Assembly (NCBI GenBank): GCA_948891265.1
Contig: CAQUBD010000013.1
Span: 1-49,123, forward strand
Source: an uncultured Clostridia bacterium
GTDB lineage: Bacteria; Bacillota; Clostridia; TANB77; CAG-508
DNA: 49,123 nt
Reading direction: 5' to 3'
The stretch's first letter is position 1. Every line of letters begins with the position of its first letter. The notes beneath the pieces are model-generated. The model was not told the origin of the DNA, did not search any database, and saw only the letters and a list, made by a program, of their open reading frames with translations. A program made the position numbers and the translations under genes. This document shows, in pieces, positions 7,777-17,823 of this stretch.

Positions 7777-8879
7777 ATAAATGTCACCTCTTTCAATGTA
7801 GGTATTTCAAATTTCTGTAATTCTACATTAGATGTTTTATTATTTATAGTAGTATTAGAAACATCAATTACACCATCTGCATTTAATATTATTGTATCAA
7901 TTTGAGATTTTCTTATTATTATAGTATCTGAATCTTCCCAACCTTTTTTTAATTGCAAGAAATAATCATTAATTAGTTCTATTATTTGTTCTTTTACATT
8001 AGGCATAGATGCAGTTTCTGATATTGTAACATGAGTAATTATAGAAATATCAACTTCAGTTACTGTATCTGTAGTAACAACATGTCCAATAGGTGCAATT
8101 CCTAATCCCTCATCAGATAAATCTGGACATATTTCATTTTGTACCTTTTCAATTAGTACATTAGATGCTTTATTATAATTACTATCTAGAATCGTCAATT
8201 TTACTGTTCCTGGTCCATTCCATATTGGAGTTACTTTAACTGCTCCGACCCCTGCAATTTCTTTAGTTTTATTTTGATAATCTACAACATTGCCACCAAA
8301 GCCTTGTTCACTGGTAGTTTCATAATATCTATTTCTTAATGCTTCATCACTTTCTTCATCTTCTCCAGGAATTAAAATATCTGTCAATTCTGCTTTTGCC
8401 AACCCATCAATATAATTAACTGGCATCATTGTACCTATATAATTATTTCCTATTGTACCTGCAGTTTCACATTCCATTTTATAAACACCATCTTCTATCT
8501 TTTCTATTGCTTTATATATTACATCTTCTATTGTAAATCTTTCTCCAATATTTATATTAAACAAGCTATTATTTTCATCATAGAAAGTTCCCTTCTTTAT
8601 TGCATATGTTGCTTCATTTCTTGTAAGTCCAACTTGATTTGCTAATTTATCTAAATATTCATCTACTGCAGTATCTACAAAGACAAGATCAATATTATTT
8701 TTCAATAAAATATACATCTGTGCTAATTCAGCGGCTGCTGGTGCTATTGCATTATAAATAATGCTTCCCTCTCTTTTATCTATTTGAATTGGTACACGAT
8801 CTAACATTCTTTGTAAAATAGTTTCATAATCAAAATATTCATCTAAATCTTCAACTTCATTTATATTATCTATTTCCAT
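7773..8879 (-). CDS. Baseplate J-like protein (XkdT family)
   Basis: A 368-aa wedge protein of the contractile-tail baseplate. The N-terminus (ILQRMLDRVPIQIDKREGSIIYNAIAP) and the central GEDEESDEALRNRYYET-QGFGGN segment are hallmark Baseplate_J sequences. Neighbours XkdS- and XkdU-like fit the PBSX order. One base separates it from the preceding stop. Confidence 0.92.
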   Translation of the reverse strand: MEIDNINEVEDLDEYFDYETILQRMLDRVPIQIDKREGSIIYNAIAPAAAELAQMYILLKNNIDLVFVDTAVDEYLDKLANQVGLTRNEATYAIKKGTFYDENNSLFNINIGERFTIEDVIYKAIEKIEDGVYKMECETAGTIGNNYIGTMMPVNYIDGLAKAELTDILIPGEDEESDEALRNRYYETTSEQGFGGNVVDYQNKTKEIAGVGAVKVTPIWNGPGTVKLTILDSNYNKASNVLIEKVQNEICPDLSDEGLGIAPIGHVVTTDTVTEVDISIITHVTISETASMPNVKEQIIELINDYFLQLKKGWEDSDTIIIRKSQIDTIILNADGVIDVSNTTINNKTSNVELQKFEIPTLKEVTFI

Positions 8880-8880
8880 C

Positions 8881-9285
8881 TTAAATACTCACCACCTTCT
8901 CAGATTCAATTTCTCCAACAGTTGTTATTACTTTAAACTTTGCAGTTATTGAATTTTTATTAATTTCAAATTCAAAATTATTTACTTCTGTTATTCTAGT
9001 ATCTTGTAGTAATGCCTCTGTAATTACTCTCTCAAGTTCAGGAATAACAAATGTTGTATTTTCTCCAATTAAATGCTTTAGTTCAATTCCGTAATTCCAA
9101 CTATAAATAAGGTGTTCGAATCTCTCCGTATTCAAGATGCAATATATTGCTTGTTTCATAGCTTCGATTCCATCACAAAAGTTTGAGATAGTGTTTTTTT
9201 CTATATTTAAATAGAATGTTTTACTTGTTTGTTCTGTTACTTCTTCTATATTGTTTAACAATATATCATCTGTATTAGGTGTCAT
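8881..9285 (-). CDS. XkdS-like baseplate protein (DUF2634)
   Basis: A 134-aa protein with the DUF2634 core: a Lys-Thr-Phe-hydrophobic start, the central IYCILNTERFEHLIYSWNYGIEL segment, and a C-terminal gpW/gp25-like fold. Probably the sheath-proximal baseplate wedge component. ATG 9285 follows AAAGGTGG. Confidence 0.85.
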   Translation of the reverse strand: MTPNTDDILLNNIEEVTEQTSKTFYLNIEKNTISNFCDGIEAMKQAIYCILNTERFEHLIYSWNYGIELKHLIGENTTFVIPELERVITEALLQDTRITEVNNFEFEINKNSITAKFKVITTVGEIESEKVVSI

Positions 9286-9303
9286 CTTTTTACCACCTTT
9301 CTT

Positions 9304-9798
9304 TTAAAATTTATCTATAACAATAAAGTTATTTCCACCCTGTTGTTGTAATAGAATAACATTGTCATTTAATTTTAATCCATTATGAATAGTGATTTGT
9401 TTTCTACCACTTATTGAATGTTCATGTGTTAAATTTATATTTTTTTGTTCAACACTCATGCTATTACTAACTTCATTATTTATAGAAACTGAGATATTAT
9501 CTGGATTTGGATTTACTATTGCTGTTGATGTTACAGAAAGATCTCCACTCAATGTATGACTATGATTGGCATTCAAAGATTCGCTTTCTGTATTCCATTC
9601 CACACTAACATCTACAGTATAATCTTTTACATTTTTAGTAAGAACTAAAAATTCTTTTGTTAATTTTAATTTTTGTTCCACTGTTATTTCAAGTGGATTT
9701 ATATTTGTTACTATTCCAAATAAAACAGAAGTAGGGGCACTTGCATCATTTGCCCCTACTGCCATTCTTTTTATTATTTCACTTAATGAGCTTCCCAT
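9304..9798 (-). CDS. DUF2577 (XkdR-like) baseplate protein
   Basis: The 164-aa protein begins SSLSEIIKRMAVGANDASAP and includes a GIVTNINPLEITVEQKLKL stretch, both typical of DUF2577 proteins, which have an OB-like fold and probably belong to the tail spike/hub. Insertion of a Ser/Asn/His-rich segment (~residues 75-135) is visible. Follows the XkdQ-like gene by 13 bp. Confidence 0.82.
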   Translation of the reverse strand: MGSSLSEIIKRMAVGANDASAPTSVLFGIVTNINPLEITVEQKLKLTKEFLVLTKNVKDYTVDVSVEWNTESESLNANHSHTLSGDLSVTSTAIVNPNPDNISVSINNEVSNSMSVEQKNINLTHEHSISGRKQITIHNGLKLNDNVILLQQQGGNNFIVIDKF

Positions 9799-9811
9799 TA
9801 ACTTTACCTCC

Positions 9812-10774
9812 TTATTGAGATATAAAGTTTTGTCCTCTTAATGTTAAATCCATAAAATGTTCTCCATTTTTAAATTTATGTTTTGCTTTTTCTACTAACA
9901 TAAAAGTTTTTATCTTAACATCACCTAAATCTAAATTAACTATAATGAGAGAGCCTCCTCTAACTCTTATATCTCCAAGTGCATTTTTTATTTCCAAACT
10001 TCTAGTCTTTTGATTATACAAATCTAGTAATGCTCTTGCCTTTACTGCTCCATTTGTTTTTTCATCAATTGTATCAAAATATTGCAATACTCCCCATTTT
10101 TCAATATTGCTTGAGTCTTTTGCAATGTATATTTCTCTTTTACCTGTCTCAGAATTATCATATGTTAACTTAATTTGGTTATATGTATCAGAATCAATTG
10201 AACTTTCATAATCATAGTTTTCTCCGGTTTCTTCATCTATTACTAATCCTACTTTCATTCTTTCTAGATTCTTTAAACATAACTTTCCAAAATCATCATA
10301 TAACACATACATTTCTTTTCTATTTCTAATTGTTTCATCTAACGCATTCAATATCATATCAAATAATTCTTGATTACTTTCAGCTTTTTTCGCTATAACA
10401 TAACCTGTATTTTCCAATATTCCTACATTTAATTGATATTCATTTGCAATCATTTTAACAAGTTCATCAGCCCTTTTGTTTGTGTATGTTTTAGTATCTT
10501 TATTTTTTAAATATCTTAATTGGTCATATGCAGTTGTTGTTATTACTTTCTCTTTATCTCTTTTCTTTTTAAAAACAAAACCATAAAACAAATTTGTATT
10601 ATCAACTTTAAATGCTACTGGATTACCTTCCTCAAAATTTATAATATTATCCTTTATAATTTTAAATTCTAGTTTTCCTGCTGCACCTTTTCTTTCTGTG
10701 GTCCATGTAATTTCATCTTTTACCACAGGCTCATATACTGTATTTCCATTTTGAATTAATAATTGTTGACTCAT
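9812..10774 (-). CDS. XkdQ/YqbQ-like baseplate hub protein
   Basis: A 320-aa protein with a gp27/late-control-D-like organisation: an N-terminal ITWTTERKGAAGKLEFKI segment, a central YDQLRYLKNKDTKTYTNKRADEL motif, and a C-terminal RGGSLIIVNLDLGD-MLVEKAKHKF segment. It probably forms the central hub below the tail tube. Family assignment is firm; the 'hydrolase' label sometimes applied to it is not supported here. Confidence 0.85.
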   Translation of the reverse strand: MSQQLLIQNGNTVYEPVVKDEITWTTERKGAAGKLEFKIIKDNIINFEEGNPVAFKVDNTNLFYGFVFKKKRDKEKVITTTAYDQLRYLKNKDTKTYTNKRADELVKMIANEYQLNVGILENTGYVIAKKAESNQELFDMILNALDETIRNRKEMYVLYDDFGKLCLKNLERMKVGLVIDEETGENYDYESSIDSDTYNQIKLTYDNSETGKREIYIAKDSSNIEKWGVLQYFDTIDEKTNGAVKARALLDLYNQKTRSLEIKNALGDIRVRGGSLIIVNLDLGDVKIKTFMLVEKAKHKFKNGEHFMDLTLRGQNFISQ

Positions 10775-10783
10775 CTCATCCTC

Positions 10784-11464
10784 CTATGCTGGAATCCATA
10801 AAACTTGATTTGGATATATTAAATTAGGGTTTTTTATTTTATCACGATTAGCATTAAATATTGTTGTATATTTACTTCCACTTCCATAAAATCTTTTTGC
10901 TATATTCCATAAGCAATCTCCTCGTTTTACAGTATAATTTTGTCCACTTGGCTTTGCTGGTGCAGTTGCTGTATTATTTGTAGTAACTGTTCTTGTCACT
11001 ACTGGTGGCTTGTATTGTTTGATGGTAACTTTTACTGTTTTTGTTGAATATTCTCTATATTGTTTTAATTTTATCTTTACCTTAATATCAAAACCTTCTT
11101 CGGTAGTATCTGTTATAGTATAATCTTCTAATGCTACTTTCATATTTGTATCAAATATGTTTTTGCCATTTGGAAATTTTCTTACAACTATAAATTGAAA
11201 AGCAGATTTATTTACTTTCAACTTTTCTAAAATTCCCAAATAATACTTAGCATTTTGAAAATTATTATTATACATAGCAAATGGATATTTTGTATTTGGA
11301 AGTATTACTTCAAATTCAATGCTTGTTAAACCTGGATTTTTTAAAACATTAATCTCTGTATTATTTATCAAATCATATGTTTTATTTTTATTACTAATTT
11401 TTAGTTCAAGTTTTTTAGGAGGAATAGGAAGAAGCACATTTCCTAAATAAAAATAATATGCCAT
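10784..11464 (-). CDS. XkdP-like tail protein with C-terminal LysM domain
   Basis: A 226-aa protein. Residues 1-140 match the XkdP/DUF-type tail protein (FYLGNVLLPIPPKKLELKI). A Thr/Pro-rich linker leads to a LysM peptidoglycan-binding domain at ~182-226 (YTVKRGDCLWNIAKRFYG ... NPNLIYPNQVLWIP). It links the tape measure to the hub and may contact peptidoglycan during DNA entry. Confidence 0.9.
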   Translation of the reverse strand: MAYYFYLGNVLLPIPPKKLELKISNKNKTYDLINNTEINVLKNPGLTSIEFEVILPNTKYPFAMYNNNFQNAKYYLGILEKLKVNKSAFQFIVVRKFPNGKNIFDTNMKVALEDYTITDTTEEGFDIKVKIKLKQYREYSTKTVKVTIKQYKPPVVTRTVTTNNTATAPAKPSGQNYTVKRGDCLWNIAKRFYGSGSKYTTIFNANRDKIKNPNLIYPNQVLWIPA

Positions 11465-11476
11465 AATCTCCTCCTT

Positions 11477-13808
11477 CTATTCATGTATTCCATCAGATAC
11501 ATATTCTAATTCTTCTTCTAATCTAGAAGTTAATTTATTTGTTACTTGATCTACAATTCCATCTATATCTTGTTCTCCATTTATATTGTTATTGTTTGTC
11601 AAGTTTATTGTTAGTGGTACTGTTGTAAATCTATTAATAGTATCCCTTTCAGCTAGATCAATCAAATATTTCAAATCTTCTTCTGATATATCTTTTGTAT
11701 TATCAGCAATGTCCTTTGTATTGCCTGCAATATCTCCAAGTGTACCATTACCAAATTTTGATGGATCCAAAGAAAAATTATTTAAAGCACTATCAATAGC
11801 ATCTCCTGCACCTTTAATCCAATCGTTTCTATGGTCAACCCTATCTTGTCTTGTATTGTTCATCTCAATTGCTGTATTTTGAATATTGGTAGCAGATGCG
11901 TTAAGTTTTTCACTAAATTGACCTTTTAATTCGTTGATTTTTTCCATTGTTCCATCCATCTGGCTTGCCATATCTTTTAATTTTTGATTTCTATTTACAA
12001 CCTTTTCTTCCATACCTTTTGCAAAGTCATCTGCAAAATGTGCTGCTTGCACTGTGTCTATAGACACACCTGGTATCTTGTTTAGAACATTAATAATTCC
12101 ATTTACAATTGAAACAACTCCGATTATATAATCCTTGGAATATTGATAGTATTCCAAGACAAACTGCATCAATTCCAGTTTGGAAAGCATACCAAGCACC
12201 CATCATTCCTAAAATACAAGTTTGTACTCCTAACCATAAATACATAACTGCTAAAACTAATCCATACCAAATACCTTGTATTCCAAGTCCTGCAACCATA
12301 ATTCCTAATTTTAAAGCATCCCAAACATATAAAATTGCATATGCAACCTTATCATTTGTGAACCAGAAATATACTAATACAGCTATTAAAGCTATTATTA
12401 GAATTACAATCCAAGTTATTGGACAAGCTAATAATGCAGAATTTAACCCCCATTGTGCTGCAGTTGCTGCCATAGTTTCTCCAGCATGAAGCATCTCTGC
12501 TGCTCCTGCGATTCCATGTGCTATTGCTAAAATACCTAAAATTCCACTTGTTATTCCAGAAATTATATTAAATGCAACATATGCTGCAACTATTCCTAAA
12601 ATAATTGGTGCTACTGGCTCTAATATACTTATAAACCAAGAAATACCTTCAATTAATCCTAATATTGCTTGTGCTGCTAAACTTGCACCATCAATAAACA
12701 TACTAAACATTTCTTGGACCTGTTGATTATTTGCTAATTGATTTATTTTATTTAATACTGGCTGTAATGCTTTAATTGCAATATTTTTCATTCTAGTCCA
12801 TACTTGATTCCATGTCATTGGCATTTTATTGAACTTCGCATTTGTTTCATCTGCAGCTTTTAACATTGCATTTTTTACTATTTGAGCACTAATTTTTCCA
12901 TCTGCTGCCATATCACGAATTTTACCAATAGGAACTTTCAAATAGTCAGCAATATTTTGAACTATTTGAGGTGCATTTGAAAATACTGCATTTAAATCTT
13001 GTCCTCTAAGAACACACGTAGATAATGCTTGTGTTAAATTATACATAGTAGATTCAATTCCTGTTGCATTTGTTCCAGAAATTACAAATGTTTTATTCAA
13101 TTGTTCTGCGAAAGCGATTAATTCATCATTTCCTTTAAATGCTTTTCCTGCTTGTAATCCTAGTTTTGTAACAATATCTGTAGTTGTTTGATAAGATGCT
13201 CTTGCATTCATTGATGATGCAAAAATCTTATTTTGCAATTCTTCTACACTACCTTTATCATCAACAATTAAACTTAATCTAGCTTTATTATTTGTCATTT
13301 CATCTGATAAATTAAATAGTCCTTTTACTGCAGTTATTCCTCCAAGAGCAATAGCAATATTTCTTACTGTACTTAATAAACTATTTCCATTCATATTTCC
13401 AGTATTTATACTATTATTAAATTCTTCTTGATTATTATGAGCATTCTTTATACTACTTGAAACATTATCATAATTATTTTTTAAACTTTCTACTAATGCT
13501 CTTTGTTCTCTTACACTTGCTATAATGTCTTGTGCCTTTGCTGTTTGTGTTCCTTCTGCAGCTATTATTTTTCTTGCTTCTGATTCTACTTGTTTTAATA
13601 CTTGCAATTCTGCTTGGTATGTCAATTCAGTTTGTAGTGCAGATTGATTTAATTTTTCAGCATTACTAATTGCTTTTGTAGGTGCAACAGACATTTCGTT
13701 ATTTAGATCTTTAAAACCTCTAGTTGTTTTAGTTAAATGTGAATGTATCTTTGCAAATACAGAGGAAGCCATATCTTGTACCACTATTGAACTTCTTATA
13801 GTAGCCAT
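11477..13808 (-). CDS. Tape measure protein, in two frames joined by a +1 shift at CGG
   Basis: Sets tail length and runs through the tail lumen. Frame A (ATG 13808) gives 562 residues: an N-terminal coiled coil, a tape-measure domain (~165-340, ALGGITAVKGLFNL...QTTTDIVTKLGLQAG) and several hydrophobic helices (~390-560). It ends nine codons after a CGG at 12122. The next frame continues immediately with the expected sequence: GLYN, then GVVSIVNGIINVLNKIPG. Skipping the C of AAT-CGG-A gives a ~776-aa protein of normal length. There is no ribosome site for a separate second product. The cause is either a programmed +1 frameshift or a one-base insertion; the same pattern in two other genes favours the first. 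Confidence 0.88.
12119..12122 (-). other. CGGA +1 frameshift site in the tape measure gene
   Basis: On the minus strand the bases read TAT AAT CGG AGT in frame A. Skipping the C gives AAT GGA GTT, which joins frame A to frame B without losing a residue expected of the family. CGG is codon 563 of frame A. Confidence 0.7.
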
Positions 13809-13840
13809 ATTCTCCTCCTTTTAGAAAAAATAAAATATCA

Positions 13841-14418
13841 TTATTTTTTCAATTTCGCAGCCTCTTTCTTTTCGTCATCTATTCTTTTATCTATAGATGC
13901 CATTACAAAGGCTTTTTCTTTGAAATCTAAATTTAGAAATTCATGCGGAAATTTATGAAGTTTTTGAAGGCAATAATGTGCATATACAGCATCACTATCA
14001 CCTTCTTCAATTAGTTTTTTGCTTCTTCAACCGCATCATCTAAACTATATCCATTTATTTCTTGAATTTTTTGCATTAAATCATCATATTCTCCTGGATT
14101 TAGCAAATGTTTTTTCAATAATTTTATAGAATCCATTTCTCCATAATGATTTTGTAAATCAACATTGTGTAAATCTGGATATACTACACATTTATCTGCT
14201 AATAACTCTAAATACTTTACCGTATCAAATTCTTGTTTCATTCTTTTTCCAACTTGAATTTGTTTATAACATTGTTTTCTTATTGCATCATTTTCATCTG
14301 CAGTAATTGTTTTTAGTCTCCATTTTTCATAATTTCCTTCTTTGTCTTTAAATCTCTTTGAAGCAACATATTCTATTTCTTGTACTTCATCTTTCAACAT
14401 AAAACTTTCTAAACTCAT
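13841..14418 (-). CDS. Tail assembly chaperone gpG/gpGT type (XkdN-like), made by -1 frameshift
   Basis: The zero-frame product (14011-14418, 135 aa, start MSLESFMLKDEVQEIEYV) is XkdN-like. Its last sense codons are GCA AAA AAC, then TAA. The A_AAA_AAC heptamer there allows a -1 shift into an open frame of 56 codons ending at 13841, beginning LIEEGDSDAVYAHYCLQKLH and including LDFKEKAFVMASIDKRI. That sequence matches the T-extension of tail chaperones encoded just before the tape measure. Both the short and the extended forms are expected, the longer one recruiting tube subunits to the tape measure. Confidence 0.9.
14014..14020 (-). promoter_or_regulatory. -1 slippery heptamer A_AAA_AAC
   Basis: The heptamer is in the correct phase (GCA-AAA-AAC) and is followed at once by the TAA stop. 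A frame continuing for 56 codons into a known type of extension makes this a canonical -1 programmed frameshift. Confidence 0.9.
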
Positions 14419-14458
14419 ATCTTATCTTTCCTTTCACTAATTTAATTTTTTATTTTTA

Positions 14459-14932
14459 TTATTGCATACCTGCTAATTGTGTAAATTTAGTTGGATTTGA
14501 AAAATCTTCAAATGTAAAGTTAATTTCTTGTTCTAAGAAATCGCCATCTACATCGAATGCTGCTAAAACTCCACCATCTACATTGCATCCTTTAAATACC
14601 ATAGTACAAATACCTGCTGCAGATGTTGGATCATCATTGGTTACCTGAATGTCAAAATAGACATCCTCTCCAGTATTTTTATATCTTTCCATAAGTTCAT
14701 CAAATATTGAAGTGTTTTTATATATAGTAATTTTTCCTGTTCCTTTCCAACCTGTTGATTTATTACCACTACCGGTTTTTCCAAGAATATTAATTTCTTT
14801 TTTTGTCTTTTCAAACTTTGCTTCAAAATCTTTACCTTGCATTAGTAAGTATCTTCTATTTTCAATAGTAACATAGCATTCTGCTAGTTTTGCACTTATA
14901 GCATCTTTTGCATTCATTGTTATATTAGCCAT
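14459..14932 (-). CDS. Tail tube protein (XkdM-like)
   Basis: A 157-aa protein forming the inner tube of the contractile tail. The start at MANITMNAKDAISAKLAECYVT is preferred over an upstream ATG at 14992, because AGGAGG precedes it and the longer version would overlap the sheath stop. The ILGKTGSGNKSTGWKGTGKITIY segment is typical of XkdM-type tubes. Confidence 0.92.
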   Translation of the reverse strand: MANITMNAKDAISAKLAECYVTIENRRYLLMQGKDFEAKFEKTKKEINILGKTGSGNKSTGWKGTGKITIYKNTSIFDELMERYKNTGEDVYFDIQVTNDDPTSAAGICTMVFKGCNVDGGVLAAFDVDGDFLEQEINFTFEDFSNPTKFTQLAGMQ

Positions 14933-14984
14933 TTTTAATTCCTCCTTATATAAAAAATAAGAGAACAATTTTATTTGTTCCCTT

Positions 14985-16277
14985 TTATTCAACTACTACT
15001 GTCATATACAATTTTTCCATTGCATTGATTACTTGAACAGATGTATCAATAGTTACTGATTTTTTATCATTTCCTATTTGTACACTTACATCAGAATCTT
15101 CAAAATTTTCTATTGCTTGAAGTGTTTGGTAGTCTTTAAATAATGTAACAATATCACTCCAAAGTGAAGTTCTTCCAGCCTCATTATTTGCTATTTTTCC
15201 AAGATATTTAGAGTTAAATACACTAGCAACATCTGAAGCAATTTGATCTAATACTCTTATTGTTTGATTAGATTTAAATTCTTCTCCTTTTTCGCTTGTA
15301 GTATCTACTAAACTATTAATATCTACTAAAACTCTAATTTCATCTCCAACTTTATGAAGTACAAATTCTCCATTATCAATTGAAGCTTCTAGTTGTGCTT
15401 GAGTATAATCAGCATTTATTGTATATTCTCCATCATATGTTTTATTTGTATTTGATTTATTTATTTCGCAACCTGCAATTACACCAGTTACCCAATAAAC
15501 AAGTGCGGAATCATCTTCTACTGTTGTATTTTTAACATTAATTACACCCTCATAGTTTGCAGTATTATTAAATAATACAACTTGAAATTTTATTCCTTGC
15601 TCTTCTCTTAATCTTTTAACATATTGAACATATAAATTAGACGTAGATTCATCTTTTGCTGTACATCCTACAGCATTTACTTGATATGATTCTAATTTAT
15701 CTAAGAATTTTTGATGAGCCTCTCCACTTACATCTCCATTTGTTCCTCCAGTTAGTGCTTTTCCTGCTGTAACTGCTATTGTAGTCATATTAAATGTTAC
15801 ATAATCATTATCAACTAATTCATTTACTGTTTTTATTGTTTGTAGGTCAACTTCTTTTGTTCCTAAATATGTACTAACATCATATTTAGTCTCATCATCT
15901 ATATTTTTCGCAATAACTATTTTTAAATCGTTTCCTCTTGTTCCACTACATTTTGCTGTTGCTAAATCATTTGTAGCTTTATTTCCAGAATTTAATCTAT
16001 AAAAATATGCTTTCTTTATATTTTTATATAAATCTCTTAATCCTTTTAATTTTTCATTTGCATAATCATATCCAAATATTTTTAAAGAATTTTTTGCAAA
16101 GTTTTCAGATGTAACTTCAATTATCTCTCCATCTTTTCCCCAATCCATTTCAATTGCCATTGCAGCAATTCCTCTTTCTCCCATTGAAGAAGAAGCACTT
16201 TGTGCAGATGCAAAATTAATATATGTACCAGGTAATTTTTTATTTTGACTTATAAATGTTCCTCCACCTAATGCCAT
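14985..16277 (-). CDS. Tail sheath protein (XkdK-like)
   Basis: The 430-aa contractile sheath subunit. It begins MALGGGTFISQNKKLPGTYINFASA, the usual start of clostridial XkdK proteins, and has a conserved C-terminal domain. This establishes myovirus morphology. One base separates it from the preceding 61-aa gene. Confidence 0.95.
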   Translation of the reverse strand: MALGGGTFISQNKKLPGTYINFASAQSASSSMGERGIAAMAIEMDWGKDGEIIEVTSENFAKNSLKIFGYDYANEKLKGLRDLYKNIKKAYFYRLNSGNKATNDLATAKCSGTRGNDLKIVIAKNIDDETKYDVSTYLGTKEVDLQTIKTVNELVDNDYVTFNMTTIAVTAGKALTGGTNGDVSGEAHQKFLDKLESYQVNAVGCTAKDESTSNLYVQYVKRLREEQGIKFQVVLFNNTANYEGVINVKNTTVEDDSALVYWVTGVIAGCEINKSNTNKTYDGEYTINADYTQAQLEASIDNGEFVLHKVGDEIRVLVDINSLVDTTSEKGEEFKSNQTIRVLDQIASDVASVFNSKYLGKIANNEAGRTSLWSDIVTLFKDYQTLQAIENFEDSDVSVQIGNDKKSVTIDTSVQVINAMEKLYMTVVVE

Positions 16278-16278
16278 A

Positions 16279-16464
16279 TTAGTTCACCTTTCCTTTCTTA
16301 TAATTTTCAATTATTTTATTAATTTCTTGTTTACTATAACTTTTATCTTCTTTTAATATTGCATTTAATAAATCTTTATTATCAATAAAAGTTTTAGATT
16401 TAATAATTTGATTTTTAGTATATTTTTCTTCAGTAATTTTATTTTCCTTTTTAGATGTTTTCAT
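16279..16464 (-). CDS. Small basic protein preceding the sheath (61 aa)
   Basis: Lys-rich, helical protein in the position where PBSX-like phages have a short conserved gene before the sheath. The ATG at 16464 lies within the end of the upstream gene (14-bp overlap). Function unknown; no catalytic motif. Confidence 0.65.
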   Translation of the reverse strand: MKTSKKENKITEEKYTKNQIIKSKTFIDNKDLLNAILKEDKSYSKQEINKIIENYKKGKVN

Positions 16465-16912
16465 CTTTTTTTACCTCCCCACTTAAATTATAATCATTCA
16501 TTTTTATGGTTGCATCATCATCTTTCTTTATAGATAAATTGTAATCTATAAAGAAATGTAAAACACCATCTTCAACTTTGTGATGTAATTTTATGGCCCT
16601 TATTAAACTTTTATCTGATAATTCTATATATTCTAATTCATATAGATTATCTATCATATCGTTCAATATTTCAGTATTTCCATCTAAGGTATATCCTATT
16701 ATTACTATGTTCAACAAATCTTTGTAGAATTTATTTTCAAGTCCAATTTCTCGACTTTCGTTTCCGTCTATTACCTTAATAAAGAAACAAGGCTTTTCTA
16801 ATCCTTGTTCCTCATTATTAGTATAAATTGGATAATCTCCTTTATCTTTATATATTGCTTTTACTTTTGCAGCAATACCAAGTACTATTTCATTTACTAC
16901 ACTTTTAACCAT
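16451..16912 (-). CDS. Tail terminator / tail completion family protein
   Basis: A 153-aa protein starting MVKSVVNEIVLGIAAKVKAIY, with the PCFFIKVIDGNES segment seen in phage tail terminator proteins of this cluster. ATG 16912 is preferred because AGGAGTG precedes it; an upstream ATG at 16930 lacks spacing. It sits between the HK97-gp10-like and sheath genes, fitting a head-tail joining role. Confidence 0.75.
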   Translation of the reverse strand: MVKSVVNEIVLGIAAKVKAIYKDKGDYPIYTNNEEQGLEKPCFFIKVIDGNESREIGLENKFYKDLLNIVIIGYTLDGNTEILNDMIDNLYELEYIELSDKSLIRAIKLHHKVEDGVLHFFIDYNLSIKKDDDATIKMNDYNLSGEVKKDENI

Positions 16913-17456
16913 TATTAAAACACTCCTCAATATAATTTTTCATTTTTCTTTCTAGTAAAGCTGGAAGTTGTGATTCAAGTTCTTTCTCTGATATAGTTAG
17001 CATATATTTCCCCTCAACCCAACTTGCTTTTAATCTCTTTCCTAGTGCGGGTACATATCTGCCTGGTTCTTGTCTATGTCCATATTCTACATATGAAGCA
17101 TATTTTACTGGGTTTTCTACTACTATAATATAGTTATTTCCAAATTTAAGAATTTTTAATGAATTAGCATATGCAGTTGCATCTGGTACACTTCCACCTT
17201 CTGCTTCTGATTCTGTATTTGCTGTCCATCCTCTTCTTAATGTTCCACCACTCTTTATTGTATATCTTTTGCCCTCTATTGTTTCAAATGTTCCTTCTCC
17301 TACTGGAGTCCTTGGTATTACTTTTGCTAATAATCTCGCAGCAAGTTCTCTTGCTACATCTTGACAAAATTTTTCTATATCTGTCTTGGCCAACTTTTCA
17401 AATTTTCTTTCTAATTCTTCTAATTCACTAAAATCACATTCTCCCCATTTTGCCAT
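16905..17456 (-). CDS. HK97 gp10-like head-tail protein (XkdI-like)
   Basis: A 183-aa protein with the gp10 family core: RELAARLLAKVIPRTPVGEG, GGTLRRGW and YASYVEYGHRQEPGRYVPALGKR. It is a neck component joining the connector to the tail. Starts one base after the preceding stop. Confidence 0.88.
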   Translation of the reverse strand: MAKWGECDFSELEELERKFEKLAKTDIEKFCQDVARELAARLLAKVIPRTPVGEGTFETIEGKRYTIKSGGTLRRGWTANTESEAEGGSVPDATAYANSLKILKFGNNYIIVVENPVKYASYVEYGHRQEPGRYVPALGKRLKASWVEGKYMLTISEKELESQLPALLERKMKNYIEECFNNG

Positions 17457-17822
17457 TTATGCCCATCCTTTCCATAATTCTAGTATTATTTCTTGATGAG
17501 TGTCATAGATTGCTGGCTCTCCACTATTCTTATATTCTGTAGTTCTACCTTTTCGTGTTACTACTATCTTGCTTCCTGGTTTTATATCTAATTCTGGTGC
17601 AATAAATAATTTTATTTTTTGTATTTTCTTTGCTTCAGTATCTGTTTCTGTATTTACATATATATCTTCAAAAGAAACTCTACAATCTTTATCTATTAAT
17701 ACTGTTTCTTCTATATTTTTTGTTATATTATTTACTTCTTTTGGTCTTTTTTCAACTACATCACATTTAGCATCGTATTGACTTTCAATTGTTTTTCTAG
17801 CAGCTATTATATATGGATTCAT
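17457..17822 (-). CDS. Head closure protein (XkdH-like, DUF3599)
   Basis: A 121-aa protein starting MNPYIIAARKTIESQYDAKCDVVE, with a CRVSF beta-rich core and a terminal TRKGRTTEYKNSGEPAIYDTHQEI segment, as in XkdH-type closure proteins. Adjacent to the connector and gp10 genes. Confidence 0.78.
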   Translation of the reverse strand: MNPYIIAARKTIESQYDAKCDVVEKRPKEVNNITKNIEETVLIDKDCRVSFEDIYVNTETDTEAKKIQKIKLFIAPELDIKPGSKIVVTRKGRTTEYKNSGEPAIYDTHQEIILELWKGWA

Positions 17823-17823
17823 A

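Noticed and set aside
11477..12199. Independent gene starting at ATG 12199
   Set aside because: No ribosome site; the first 26 codons merely overlap the tape measure frame, and the sequence after the CGG site is its continuation.
13841..14013. Separate small gene downstream of the tail chaperone
   Set aside because: No start or ribosome site; it is the -1 frameshift extension of the chaperone.
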